From assembly GCA_900766825.1 (NCBI GenBank), contig CAAFWU010000095.1, positions 1 through 11,370 on the forward strand: 11,370 bases of DNA, written 5' to 3'. Position numbers and translations under genes: made by a program. This DNA comes from Bacteroidales bacterium. GTDB lineage: Bacteria > Bacteroidota > Bacteroidia > Bacteroidales > Marinilabiliaceae. This document shows, piece after piece, positions 1 to 6,495 of this stretch (positions within the stretch are counted from its first letter, which is position 1; the number at the start of each line of letters is the position of its first letter). The notes under the pieces are model-generated. The model saw only the letters and a program-made list of their open reading frames with translations, had not been told where the DNA came from and made no database searches.

Positions 1-19
1 AGAAAACTGAATATTCCCA

Positions 20-58
20 TAAATAAAAGGTTCAGTGTTTGTCCATGTTTACACTAAC
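20..58 (-). terminator. candidate terminator of the efflux operon
   Basis: Read on the minus strand, GTTAGTGT (58 to 51) pairs with ACACTGAAC (38 to 30), giving an 8-bp stem with one bulged base and a 12-base loop. It is followed by CTTTTATTTAT, a moderately T-rich run. It lies about 130 bases past the stop of the last efflux gene, and nothing else in 1-189 looks like a gene or a better hairpin. The stem is AT-rich and the T tract is interrupted, so this is a weak candidate. Confidence 0.35.
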
Positions 59-189
59 TGCGAATTTAAGAAATTTTGATTTATTATTACGCTCATTCTC
101 CACTCTTTTTTCTTTTCTCTATTATTTTGTTCTGTTTTTAATTCCCAAAATCTTTTAGCAGACTACCTTTTACTTAAGAGTGGTATCTA

Positions 190-1809
190 TCATGCGCACT
201 CATTCTTTTCTGTACCTATCTCCTCTTTAATTAGGCGTTTGGCAAGCCTTTTACCCACATCGCGCCAGTGTTGCATTCGTTTGTAGCCTCGCTTTATCAG
301 TGGAACTTTCACCAACAGTAGCAGCATGCCTATGCCTATGCATGCATAGGCCACTATGCCGTATAACTGTTTGATGCTCACCACCATCATAGATTTGCTG
401 AACATCTCGGTCATCTCTCCCATGCTCATGTGGTTCTGGCTCATCGATATGTGGTCAAAGTACTGGGCGTATCGCACCATATTGTCGGCCATAAAATGGT
501 CTAAACCTCTTGAGTATAAGGCTGCTCCTATTACGCCGCCAATTATCATATGCGCCATATTGAACACCGATAGGGCCATGAAGAATGTTTGGAACGTCAT
601 TATATCTTCCAACAGCACCATAAGTGCCGCACTAATGACTGCGTAAGCTATGCTTCGCGCCATGATCGGAAGCCTAAGCATCTCTATGTTAAGTTCTGTT
701 TGCAGTGTGGTGTAGAACATTATCAAGTAGGCTGCCAATAAAAAGAAACCTACCGTAACAAGCCTGAGTGTGTTCAGTTGCAAAACCTTAAGCCATAAAA
801 GGGCGAACAAGCAACCCGTTATCACACCTATGAAAGCCCATATGTCCAACTCGGCTGTTACCAAGTTGCTGTATTGCATACCCTCTTCGTAGAACACCTC
901 CTCCAGCACATGTTCCGTGGCCAAACAGCATTCGGCCAGCGCAACAATCACTATTGTCGGCACCAGACGTTTGGTCTTCCATATCTCGGGCGATATGAAA
1001 GGGTGACGCACCAAGTAAGATCTCAGTATTGTGATAACGAACGTAAGACCGCAACCAATTGTAACATTGCGTATTATAGGCGAATGGAACCAATCGTAGG
1101 TCTCTCCATAGCAAAACACAAACGCCAACTGTAGCAGCCATGCCAACCAAAGCAAGCCTCCTATCCAGTCTACGCCAAGCAACTTCATAGGCGGCATAAT
1201 GTGCACCCTGCGGGTCAACAGCATCAGCACCAAACCTATGCTCATAAAGATGCCCGTCATAATCCAATGCATCTCTTCCCAGCCCCATGTGTAGGCCACG
1301 TGAGCTGCCACGTAGTCCGAGACTTGCATGGCACCAAGTATAAATATGTGTAGCACAGGAAAAAAGACTCGAAAGTCGCGTTTTGGCGTTATCCATAGCT
1401 GAATGTTGCTCATGCACTCAAATGTGCCTTGTATCTTGCAAAATCCAGCAATGGTGCAGCACGCCCACAGAGTGGGCAGGTTAGGCGCATAGGCTGCGCA
1501 TATGGTCATGGCGGCCAACGTAAGCGCAGATCCAGTCAGCAGCAGCTTGTTGGTGAACCTAAATTTCATTCTGAATAGCAGAGGAAAATATACAGACATG
1601 CCTCCCAAATTGCAATAGAGGCACATTAACACATCTTCCAGCAGCATCTGCCTAGAACTTACTATCTCATGTAACGCTCCCAAATACAATCCTCCCGATA
1701 GCTGGATACAGAAGGCTATGACCACGTAGATCCATGGCCTAACTACTTCTGGCACAAACGGTCGGAACATTGGCATGCTAAATTGCATTGGTGGCGGTGG
1801 GGGTGTCAT
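190..1809 (-). CDS. MFS drug-efflux pump, DHA2/EmrB-like, divergent (539 aa)
   Basis: Inner-membrane secondary transporter, the likely energised pump of a tripartite efflux system. The sequence is hydrophobic throughout, with about 14 predicted helices starting near residue 26. It has a longer polar segment at about 432-478 before the last helix, as DHA2 pumps do, and a basic cytoplasmic tail at about 505-530. The usual MFS motif A loop (GxLaDrxGrK) is barely recognisable at about residues 78-90, where neither the Asp nor the glycines are present. The family call therefore rests on topology, length and neighbours more than on motifs. The N-terminus carries five consecutive prolines (residues 3-7), and the segment 440-475 is rich in Met with several His. 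The start is supported by AGGAGA nine bases upstream, overlapping the adaptor's stop codon. It is the last gene of the channel-adaptor-pump operon. Substrate unknown. Confidence 0.85.
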   Translation of the reverse strand: MTPPPPPMQFSMPMFRPFVPEVVRPWIYVVIAFCIQLSGGLYLGALHEIVSSRQMLLEDVLMCLYCNLGGMSVYFPLLFRMKFRFTNKLLLTGSALTLAAMTICAAYAPNLPTLWACCTIAGFCKIQGTFECMSNIQLWITPKRDFRVFFPVLHIFILGAMQVSDYVAAHVAYTWGWEEMHWIMTGIFMSIGLVLMLLTRRVHIMPPMKLLGVDWIGGLLWLAWLLQLAFVFCYGETYDWFHSPIIRNVTIGCGLTFVITILRSYLVRHPFISPEIWKTKRLVPTIVIVALAECCLATEHVLEEVFYEEGMQYSNLVTAELDIWAFIGVITGCLFALLWLKVLQLNTLRLVTVGFFLLAAYLIMFYTTLQTELNIEMLRLPIMARSIAYAVISAALMVLLEDIMTFQTFFMALSVFNMAHMIIGGVIGAALYSRGLDHFMADNMVRYAQYFDHISMSQNHMSMGEMTEMFSKSMMVVSIKQLYGIVAYACIGIGMLLLLVKVPLIKRGYKRMQHWRDVGKRLAKRLIKEEIGTEKNECA

Positions 1810-1818
1810 ATGTTCTAA

Positions 1819-1824
1819 TCTCCT
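1819..1824 (-). promoter_or_regulatory. Shine-Dalgarno site of the MFS pump gene
   Basis: On the minus strand the sequence TAGGAGA contains the TAG stop of the adaptor gene and an AGGAGA ribosome-binding sequence nine bases before the pump's ATG at 1809. The other genes of the window start behind A/T-rich leaders without such a motif. The overlap of stop codon and ribosome site suggests that pump translation is coupled to that of the adaptor. Confidence 0.6.
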
Positions 1825-2869
1825 AATATTTTATTTCGCATTCTACGTTAAGACCAGCACGCAATAGGTGTCGGCGGTGTATCTCCTCGGCGTTTTCGTC
1901 GGGCACAAGTTTAATTTTCACCGGCACTCTCTGCTCCACCTTTACAAAGTTTCCCGTTGCATTGTCCTGTGGCAGAATAGAATAGGCAGCGCCTGTGGCA
2001 CTCGATATCGACTCAACAATGCCATGGAACGTTATGCCTGGAATAGCATCTACCTTAAATACAGCTTCCGAGCCTTCGCTTATGTGGGGCATCTGCGTCT
2101 CCCTGTAGTTTGCAATCACCCATTTCTCGCTCTCGTCAACCACGTCAACTACCGTTTGCCCTGGCTGTATCAGCTGTCCTGGGGTTATCTCTTTGCGACC
2201 CGTGAACCCATTGCAAGGCGATGTTATTATGGTATAGGATGAGTTCAGTTCAGCCAAATTAAGACGTGCTGAGGCCAACATCACCAAAGCATCGTTTTGA
2301 CCCAAACGCTCGGTCTGCTCTTGCTTAACAAGCGTTGTTGTGGTCTTCTGGCGCATCAGTTGGTCGTAGCGTGCCTTGGGGGCTGCATATTCCGTCTCTA
2401 CATTGTCCAGTTGCTGCTGTGTGGCGGCTCCGTTGGCTCTAAGGGTGCGGTAGCGCTCCAGCTCCTTCTCGGCGTTGCTCAGCCTCACGGCAACCTCGTT
2501 CAGTCCGGCGTCTGTAACCGAAATGTTGTTGTCTGCCGTGTTGATGCTTTTATTCATCACAGCTTTGCCTGCCGTGGCATTCAAGTAGTCTGCCTTGGCC
2601 TGTGCTACGCCCAACCGATACTCAGCGTCCTCTATTATAACAAGCGTGTCGCCCTTTTTGACATACTGGTACTCTTCAAAGCACACCTCCTTTATGAAGC
2701 CCTGAACGCGGGAGTTTACGGGTATCACCAATTGCTTTATCTGGGCATTGTCCGTGTACTCTACATTGCCCAAGTGTATGAATCGTTTGCATACCACGCC
2801 TATGCCAAATATCAAGAGTGCAATCACAGCAATGTTGAATGCTATGCGTACGTTTTTTGAAATTCTCAT
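1823..2869 (-). CDS. emrA: HlyD/EmrA-family periplasmic adaptor (membrane fusion protein)
   Basis: Adaptor that links the inner-membrane MFS pump to the outer-membrane channel. It has one membrane anchor at about residues 9-27, followed by the TDNAQIK segment (39-45) that resembles EmrA TDDAY-type sequences. A biotinyl-lipoyl-like half domain lies at about 46-82. A long Ala/Glu/Gln-rich alpha-hairpin (about 84-208) should contact the channel. The second lipoyl half and beta-barrel begin around SPCNGFTGRK (217-226). The region from residue 297 (SILPQDNATGNFVKVEQR and onward) is the characteristic EmrA signature, which in Escherichia coli EmrA reads very similarly. The 348-residue length is normal. 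It lies 47 bases after the channel gene and 13 bases before the pump gene, so one transcript is likely. The ATG at 2869 is the first in frame and immediately precedes the membrane anchor. The family call is firm; the transported substrate is not. Confidence 0.93.
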   Translation of the reverse strand: MRISKNVRIAFNIAVIALLIFGIGVVCKRFIHLGNVEYTDNAQIKQLVIPVNSRVQGFIKEVCFEEYQYVKKGDTLVIIEDAEYRLGVAQAKADYLNATAGKAVMNKSINTADNNISVTDAGLNEVAVRLSNAEKELERYRTLRANGAATQQQLDNVETEYAAPKARYDQLMRQKTTTTLVKQEQTERLGQNDALVMLASARLNLAELNSSYTIITSPCNGFTGRKEITPGQLIQPGQTVVDVVDESEKWVIANYRETQMPHISEGSEAVFKVDAIPGITFHGIVESISSATGAAYSILPQDNATGNFVKVEQRVPVKIKLVPDENAEEIHRRHLLRAGLNVECEIKY

Positions 2870-2916
2870 TGTTGGCTATTTGTTCTATATTGTTGTTTTT
2901 TAATTATTTATGTTGT

Positions 2917-4257
2917 CTATAGTTGACCAATTAGGGCCATAAGCAGCACGTGAGCTTCGGCAATCTCAATCCGCGAGTTGGCCAAAGACAGTTCAGCTTC
3001 CAGCTGTTGGTTCGATGCGTCCAGTATGTCTGTTATCAGGGCCATGCCGTTCACGTAGCGGTAGTGAACGTTTTCGTAGTTCTCTTTGGCCAAGACCAAA
3101 CTCTGCTCTTTAGTCCCTTTATTCTCTTTAGCCTCTTGCAGACGTACGTTGGCCGCATGCACAGCACACTTGTAGTTGTTCACCACGTTTCGGTGTCTCT
3201 CCTCTGCCACGTTTTTGGCCACCTGCTTTTGTTTTATCACTCTTCGTTGTTTGTATACATTACCCACATTGTAGCTCACGCCAATGCCTGCATACCAATA
3301 GTTTACGTTCATATCAAGTGTGGGTATCTCGTAGGTTATGGGTCCCTCTAACTTGTCCTCTAACCTCAAGGCTATGGTGGGTCTCATTGGTGCATGGGCT
3401 GCCTCTTCGGCCACCTTTGCCACCTCGGCACTCTTTTCTGATGCCACAACCTGAGGTGCATGCATAGCTGCCTCCATCAGTTGGACATCAAACTTGTCAT
3501 TTGTCGATGTGGCCCAATCTGTGTTGCCATAGTTGTTGCTCACATGTTGCAAAAATGTTGTGTCAGGGATTATTGTGGTGCCATTTTCCAGACCAATGTT
3601 TTGTGTGAGTTGGCGGTTCAAAATCTCAATGGTGCAGTTTGTGGAGACCAATTTCATCTCCAGATTTTTCAGCATTAGGTCGTGACGAGTTATGTCACTC
3701 TTCAGTGCTGTGCCGGCTTCGTAGTTTGCTTTTATGTCGTTCAGAAGCAACTTTGTGCGCTCAATGTTTTGCTCTATTATTTGCTTGTGGTTTAGCAGTT
3801 TGCAAAGCTCCAAATAGCTGTTGGCCAAATTCAAACGCACCATTTGGCGTGTGTTTGAGTGTGCCAATGTTGCAATCTCGTGGCTTAGTTCTGCAATCTC
3901 AATGTTCCGTTTTACCCCGCCTCCAGCATAGAGCAGTTGGCTTATAGTAATATCCACTCCGTTGCCAAAATGGGGGGTGTTGTAGTCGGCTCCGTTGCTA
4001 AAGTCGCGGTCTGCTACCCATGCATTGCCTATGTATGATATTGAAGCACTTACGTCAATGTCGGGTAGCTTTGCGTTGCGAGCTACACTCTGGCTTTCGT
4101 AGGCCTCGTTCACACTCTGAGCCGATGCGGCTATCTGAGGGTTGTTTTCATCGGCCAGCTTAAATATTTCGTCCAAAGTCAACGATTTGTTTTGCGCTTC
4201 ACTGACCAATCCATTTGCTAATACTATCGCTGATAGTATAATGCGCACTCTTTTCAT
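2917..4257 (-). CDS. TolC-family outer membrane efflux channel
   Basis: Trimeric outer-membrane channel of the tripartite system. The N-terminus MKRVRIILSAIVLANG is a signal peptide, with probable cleavage after SEA (residues 19-21). SLTLDEIFKLADENNPQI (25-42) is the typical start of the first outer-membrane-efflux repeat, and the C-terminal end (about 400-446, with YVNG, DILDASNQQLEAE and a final AHVLLMALIGQL) is the typical end of the second. Between them lie two long helical segments (about 120-220 and 340-430) that form the periplasmic tunnel. The length of 446 residues is usual. It is the first gene of the operon and its start faces the divergent AraC-type regulator across 110 bases, so its promoter must lie in that gap. 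A near-match to a Bacteroidota -7 element, GAACTTTG, is on the minus strand at 4287-4280, without a clear -33 element. This would fit an activator-dependent promoter. Confidence 0.93.
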   Translation of the reverse strand: MKRVRIILSAIVLANGLVSEAQNKSLTLDEIFKLADENNPQIAASAQSVNEAYESQSVARNAKLPDIDVSASISYIGNAWVADRDFSNGADYNTPHFGNGVDITISQLLYAGGGVKRNIEIAELSHEIATLAHSNTRQMVRLNLANSYLELCKLLNHKQIIEQNIERTKLLLNDIKANYEAGTALKSDITRHDLMLKNLEMKLVSTNCTIEILNRQLTQNIGLENGTTIIPDTTFLQHVSNNYGNTDWATSTNDKFDVQLMEAAMHAPQVVASEKSAEVAKVAEEAAHAPMRPTIALRLEDKLEGPITYEIPTLDMNVNYWYAGIGVSYNVGNVYKQRRVIKQKQVAKNVAEERHRNVVNNYKCAVHAANVRLQEAKENKGTKEQSLVLAKENYENVHYRYVNGMALITDILDASNQQLEAELSLANSRIEIAEAHVLLMALIGQL

Positions 4258-4305
4258 TTTTATGTGTTTTTCTTGAGTGCAAAGTTCTTCATTTCGCTCA
4301 CTTTG

Positions 4306-4346
4306 CTTTTGGTTTCAATAATTCTTCTTTTGGTTTCATTTGAAAC
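4306..4346. promoter_or_regulatory. putative AraC-type operator: two 12-bp direct repeats 21 bp apart plus inverted half-site
   Basis: CTTTTGGTTTCA occurs at 4306-4317 and again, without a mismatch, at 4327-4338. The start-to-start distance is 21 bp, two turns of the helix. The second copy runs into a perfect palindrome GTTTCA-TT-TGAAAC (4333-4346). AraC-family proteins typically contact direct repeats on one face of the helix with about this period. The left copy lies where the -33 region of the leftward channel promoter would be, and the right copy covers the TTTG of the rightward promoter candidate. That arrangement would suit activation of the efflux operon with autorepression of the regulator. 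The repeats are visible in the sequence; the binding protein and outcome are inferred. Confidence 0.6.
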
Positions 4347-4362
4347 AAAATTCCTAAATTTG
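4329..4362 (+). promoter_or_regulatory. candidate promoter of the AraC-family gene
   Basis: TAAATTTG at 4355-4362 matches the Bacteroidota -7 consensus TAnnTTTG exactly. A TTTG at 4329-4332 could serve as the -33 element, with a 22-base spacer, one longer than the usual 19-21. Transcription would begin only a few bases downstream, at or next to the ATG at 4368, so the message would be leaderless or nearly so. Confidence 0.45.
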
Positions 4363-4367
4363 CTTCC

Positions 4368-5264
4368 ATGGAAATGCGAATTTTTAAGATATCGGACATA
4401 GTTAGAGACCATCGTGGCACTTGTTGGAGAGATATGTTGTCGGTCTATGAGGGCAATGGTTCTGGCATTGGCATCTTCTCTGCCGATAAGTTTGGCTTCT
4501 ACCTTTTGGCCTATTCCCATCTTCTGGTTATTAGTGGCACCGCTGAGGTTCTCGTCAATCAGACTCCGTATCTTTTAAAGCCAGGCACCCTGCTCACAAC
4601 ATCCCCCCTTAACCTTGTTAGCTACAAGCGTGTAGACTCAAATTTTCGTTTCAAGGTACTTGCTTTAGAAAAGGGGCTTATTGATGCCTTGCCATCCATC
4701 GACCTCCGCCCTCGTTTGCTCGATGGCATGCGTTTTTACTCAGCCCCCGTATCCCACCTCTCATTGGCTCATTTTGAAACTCTTTCCTCTTGCATTGACG
4801 ATGTCCAGAGGCAAGTTTTAAGGGTCGAGCACCCTTATCATATCGACCTCATGTCCAATTCCTTGGCACGTTTCTTTCTTGAGTTCGATGGCATTATTTT
4901 GCAAGAGTCTCCAATTGTTGAGTCTCAGACATCGCAATCTCAGCAGCGAATTCTTGAAAATTTCTTGGTTCTCGTAGAGCGGGAGTATATAAAGCATCGC
5001 AGTGTGAGTTATTACTGTAAAGTTATAGGCGTTACGCCACAATATTTGGCACGAATTGTTAGGCATCGAACAGGCGCGTCGCCAACTCATTTCATTTCGG
5101 AGCTTCTCTATGCCGATGCGCGCAACCTACTTGCAATGGGTAATATGACTATACTTCAGGTTACTGAGCATCTTGGTTTCTCGGACCAATCGGCCTTTGG
5201 CAAGTTCTTCCATAAATGCTCGGGTATGTCGCCAGGGGAGTTCGTGCGGAACCTTAAGAGGTAG
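4368..5264 (+). CDS. AraC-family transcriptional regulator (298 aa)
   Basis: DNA-binding regulator, probably controlling the divergent efflux operon and itself. The C-terminal AraC/XylS domain is clear at about residues 195-298. The first helix-turn-helix covers about 212-234 and includes YCKVIGVTPQYLARIVRH. The second, about 262-283, includes ILQVTEHLGFSDQSAFGKFF and is followed by the family's closing SPGEFVRN. The N-terminal half (about 38-110: FGFYLLAYSHLLVISGTAE, then LKPGTLLTTSP) reads as a cupin-like ligand or dimerisation domain, with no recognisable specificity. ATG at 4368 was chosen as the first in frame; the ATG at 4374 (residue 3) is equally possible and matters because the promoter candidate is so close. 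The role is inferred from the divergent layout and the direct repeats in the 110-bp gap. It lies 190 bases before the xyl regulator on the same strand, so control of the xylose genes cannot be excluded but is less likely. Confidence 0.92.
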   Translation: MEMRIFKISDIVRDHRGTCWRDMLSVYEGNGSGIGIFSADKFGFYLLAYSHLLVISGTAEVLVNQTPYLLKPGTLLTTSPLNLVSYKRVDSNFRFKVLALEKGLIDALPSIDLRPRLLDGMRFYSAPVSHLSLAHFETLSSCIDDVQRQVLRVEHPYHIDLMSNSLARFFLEFDGIILQESPIVESQTSQSQQRILENFLVLVEREYIKHRSVSYYCKVIGVTPQYLARIVRHRTGASPTHFISELLYADARNLLAMGNMTILQVTEHLGFSDQSAFGKFFHKCSGMSPGEFVRNLKR

Positions 5265-5389
5265 GGTAGGGGAGTGGTCTAAGAATTGGCATAGCGCATT
5301 TATTCTCTTCACTACATATAATTAAGGACGGAGTCACAACGCGTCTTCTAAAATTCTGCTTAAAAAGCATAATATTTTTGTCAAAGAGT

Positions 5390-5420
5390 GTTGTTTATAT
5401 TGATTTTATATTTACATTTG
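5390..5420 (+). promoter_or_regulatory. candidate promoter of the gntR-xylB-xylA operon
   Basis: TACATTTG at 5413-5420 matches the Bacteroidota -7 consensus TAnnTTTG exactly, and GTTG at 5390-5393 sits 19 bases upstream as a three-of-four match to TTTG. Transcription would start near 5426, giving a leader of about 30 bases. A second exact -7 match, TATTTTTG at 5373-5380, lies upstream but has no convincing -33 element. The rest of the 190-base gap (5265-5389) shows no gene and no convincing terminator for the AraC-family gene. Confidence 0.5.
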
Positions 5421-5426
5421 CATTAC

Positions 5427-5446
5427 GAACAGAACAGAACAGAACA
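5427..5446 (+). repeat. four tandem GAACA pentanucleotides in the regulator's leader
   Basis: GAACA is repeated four times without interruption and is followed by GTACT eight bases before the ATG at 5455. It lies between the candidate transcription start and the start codon. It could be an unstructured, A-rich translation leader, a repeated binding site, or a short tandem tract prone to length change. Confidence 0.85.
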
Positions 5447-5454
5447 GTACTAAA

Positions 5455-6450
5455 ATGGAAGCCATAAACCTTAAATTTGAGGCCGACGCAAGCACACCTA
5501 AGTTCCGACTTTTGGCTGAGGCTGTCAAGAACGCCATTGCAGAGGGGCGTCTTAAATCAGGAGAACCACTCCCTTCTGTCAGCTATGTGTGCGACCGCTT
5601 TGTTCTCTCTCGAGACACTGTCTTTAAGGCATATAGCCTCCTAAGAGAGCAAGGTGTTGTTATGAGTCAGCCTGGTAAAGGTTATTTTATTGCCGACCAT
5701 ACAACTAAGGTTTTTGTGCTGCTCGACACGTTTAAGGCTTATAAGGAGGTGCTCTACGATAGCTTCTTCCATAGTTTGCCACGCAACGTCATTGCCGACG
5801 TCAATTTCCATCACTACAATCCAAGACTTTTTAAGAAACTCATCGAGGATAGCCTCGGGCGATATAGCAAATATATCATCATGCCCTTCATATCCGATGA
5901 GACAGAAAAGTTGCTCAAGCGCATACCACGTGAGAGGCTCTTGGTTATTGACTGGAATATCTACACAGACGATCTCTCGAACGTTGTTTATCAAGATTTT
6001 GGCAACTCATTGTTCATGGGTCTCGAGTCTGTTAGACAGCAAATTCTTAAGTACAGTTCGTTCCATTTTCTCTACCCCGACTACACTTATCACCCCTATC
6101 AGTCGGTCGTAAACTTCGATCGTTTCTGTCGCACTCACAACATTCCCCACGATGTGGAGCGCAACCCAGACGTTCTCGATGTTCAAGCAGGTCGTGCCTA
6201 TCTTAGCGTATCGGACCGTATGCTTGCCAAAGTTTTGGAGCAGTGCAAAATCAAAGGACTTGTTCCTGGACAAGATGTAGGCATCATATCCTACAACGAG
6301 ACCCCTATGAAGAAATTCATCGACAAGGGCATAACGGTCTTCTCTACCGATTTTGAGCGAATGGGCATTCTTGCCGCTCGCTTTGTTTCGGACGACAAGA
6401 GCATTAACGAGATGGTTCCCTCGCGCATGATTTTGCGCAATTCGCTCTAA
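5455..6450 (+). CDS. GntR-family regulator with LacI-like sugar-binding domain, probable xylose-responsive regulator
   Basis: Transcription factor of 331 residues. The N-terminal winged helix-turn-helix (about 14-80) is a GntR domain: PKFRLLAEAVKNAIAEGRL, then GEPLPSV, then the recognition segment LSRDTVFKAYSLLREQGVV and a wing ending GKGYFI. The C-terminal part (about 85-331) reads as a periplasmic-binding-protein/LacI-type effector fold. VGIISYNETP (275-284), the GITVFSTDFERMG stretch (292-304) and the final PSRMILRNS (322-330) are typical of the last third of that fold. It lies 45 bases upstream of xylB with no terminator between, so it is probably the first gene of the operon and senses xylose or a derivative. 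Whether it represses or activates cannot be read from the sequence. ATG at 5455 is the first in frame after the leader. The domain call is firm; the ligand is inferred from the neighbours only. Confidence 0.9.
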   Translation: MEAINLKFEADASTPKFRLLAEAVKNAIAEGRLKSGEPLPSVSYVCDRFVLSRDTVFKAYSLLREQGVVMSQPGKGYFIADHTTKVFVLLDTFKAYKEVLYDSFFHSLPRNVIADVNFHHYNPRLFKKLIEDSLGRYSKYIIMPFISDETEKLLKRIPRERLLVIDWNIYTDDLSNVVYQDFGNSLFMGLESVRQQILKYSSFHFLYPDYTYHPYQSVVNFDRFCRTHNIPHDVERNPDVLDVQAGRAYLSVSDRMLAKVLEQCKIKGLVPGQDVGIISYNETPMKKFIDKGITVFSTDFERMGILAARFVSDDKSINEMVPSRMILRNSL

Positions 6451-6455
6451 GTTAG
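6447..6455. promoter_or_regulatory. short palindrome upstream of xylB (possible operator)
   Basis: CTAA-G-TTAG overlaps the TAA stop of the regulator gene (6448-6450). A similar CTAA-AG-TTAG sequence lies upstream of xylE at 9467-9476, and both are followed by a T-rich run, so AAGTTAGTTT is common to both sites. It could be a site for the GntR-type regulator. The arms are short, the spacers differ by one base and the region is AT-rich, so chance is a real alternative. Confidence 0.2.
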
Positions 6456-6495
6456 TTTTATAAGCAATTCCATAATTCATAATATAGCAAACCGT

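Noticed and set aside
100..183. Inverted repeat CCACTCTT (100-107) / AAGAGTGG (176-183) downstream of the pump gene
   Set aside because: The arms are eight bases with a 68-base AT-rich loop and no T tract on the relevant strand, so chance is the simpler explanation.
2297..2860. 187-codon open frame on the plus strand opposite the adaptor gene
   Set aside because: It is the in-phase complement of the emrA-type gene, has no start context of its own and resembles nothing known, so it is a shadow frame.
4260..4520. 86-codon minus-strand frame upstream of the channel gene
   Set aside because: It runs through the divergent control region and the start of the AraC gene, contains the direct repeats and resembles no known protein. 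The space is better explained as regulatory DNA.
5271..5316. Possible hairpin after the AraC-family gene (AGTG...CACT with AAGAAT/ATTCT inside)
   Set aside because: The pairing is broken by internal loops and no T tract follows, so I do not call a terminator there.
5373..5380. Exact -7 match TATTTTTG as the main promoter of the xyl regulator
   Set aside because: No acceptable TTTG lies 19-21 bases upstream, whereas the second match at 5413-5420 has a near -33 element at the right spacing.
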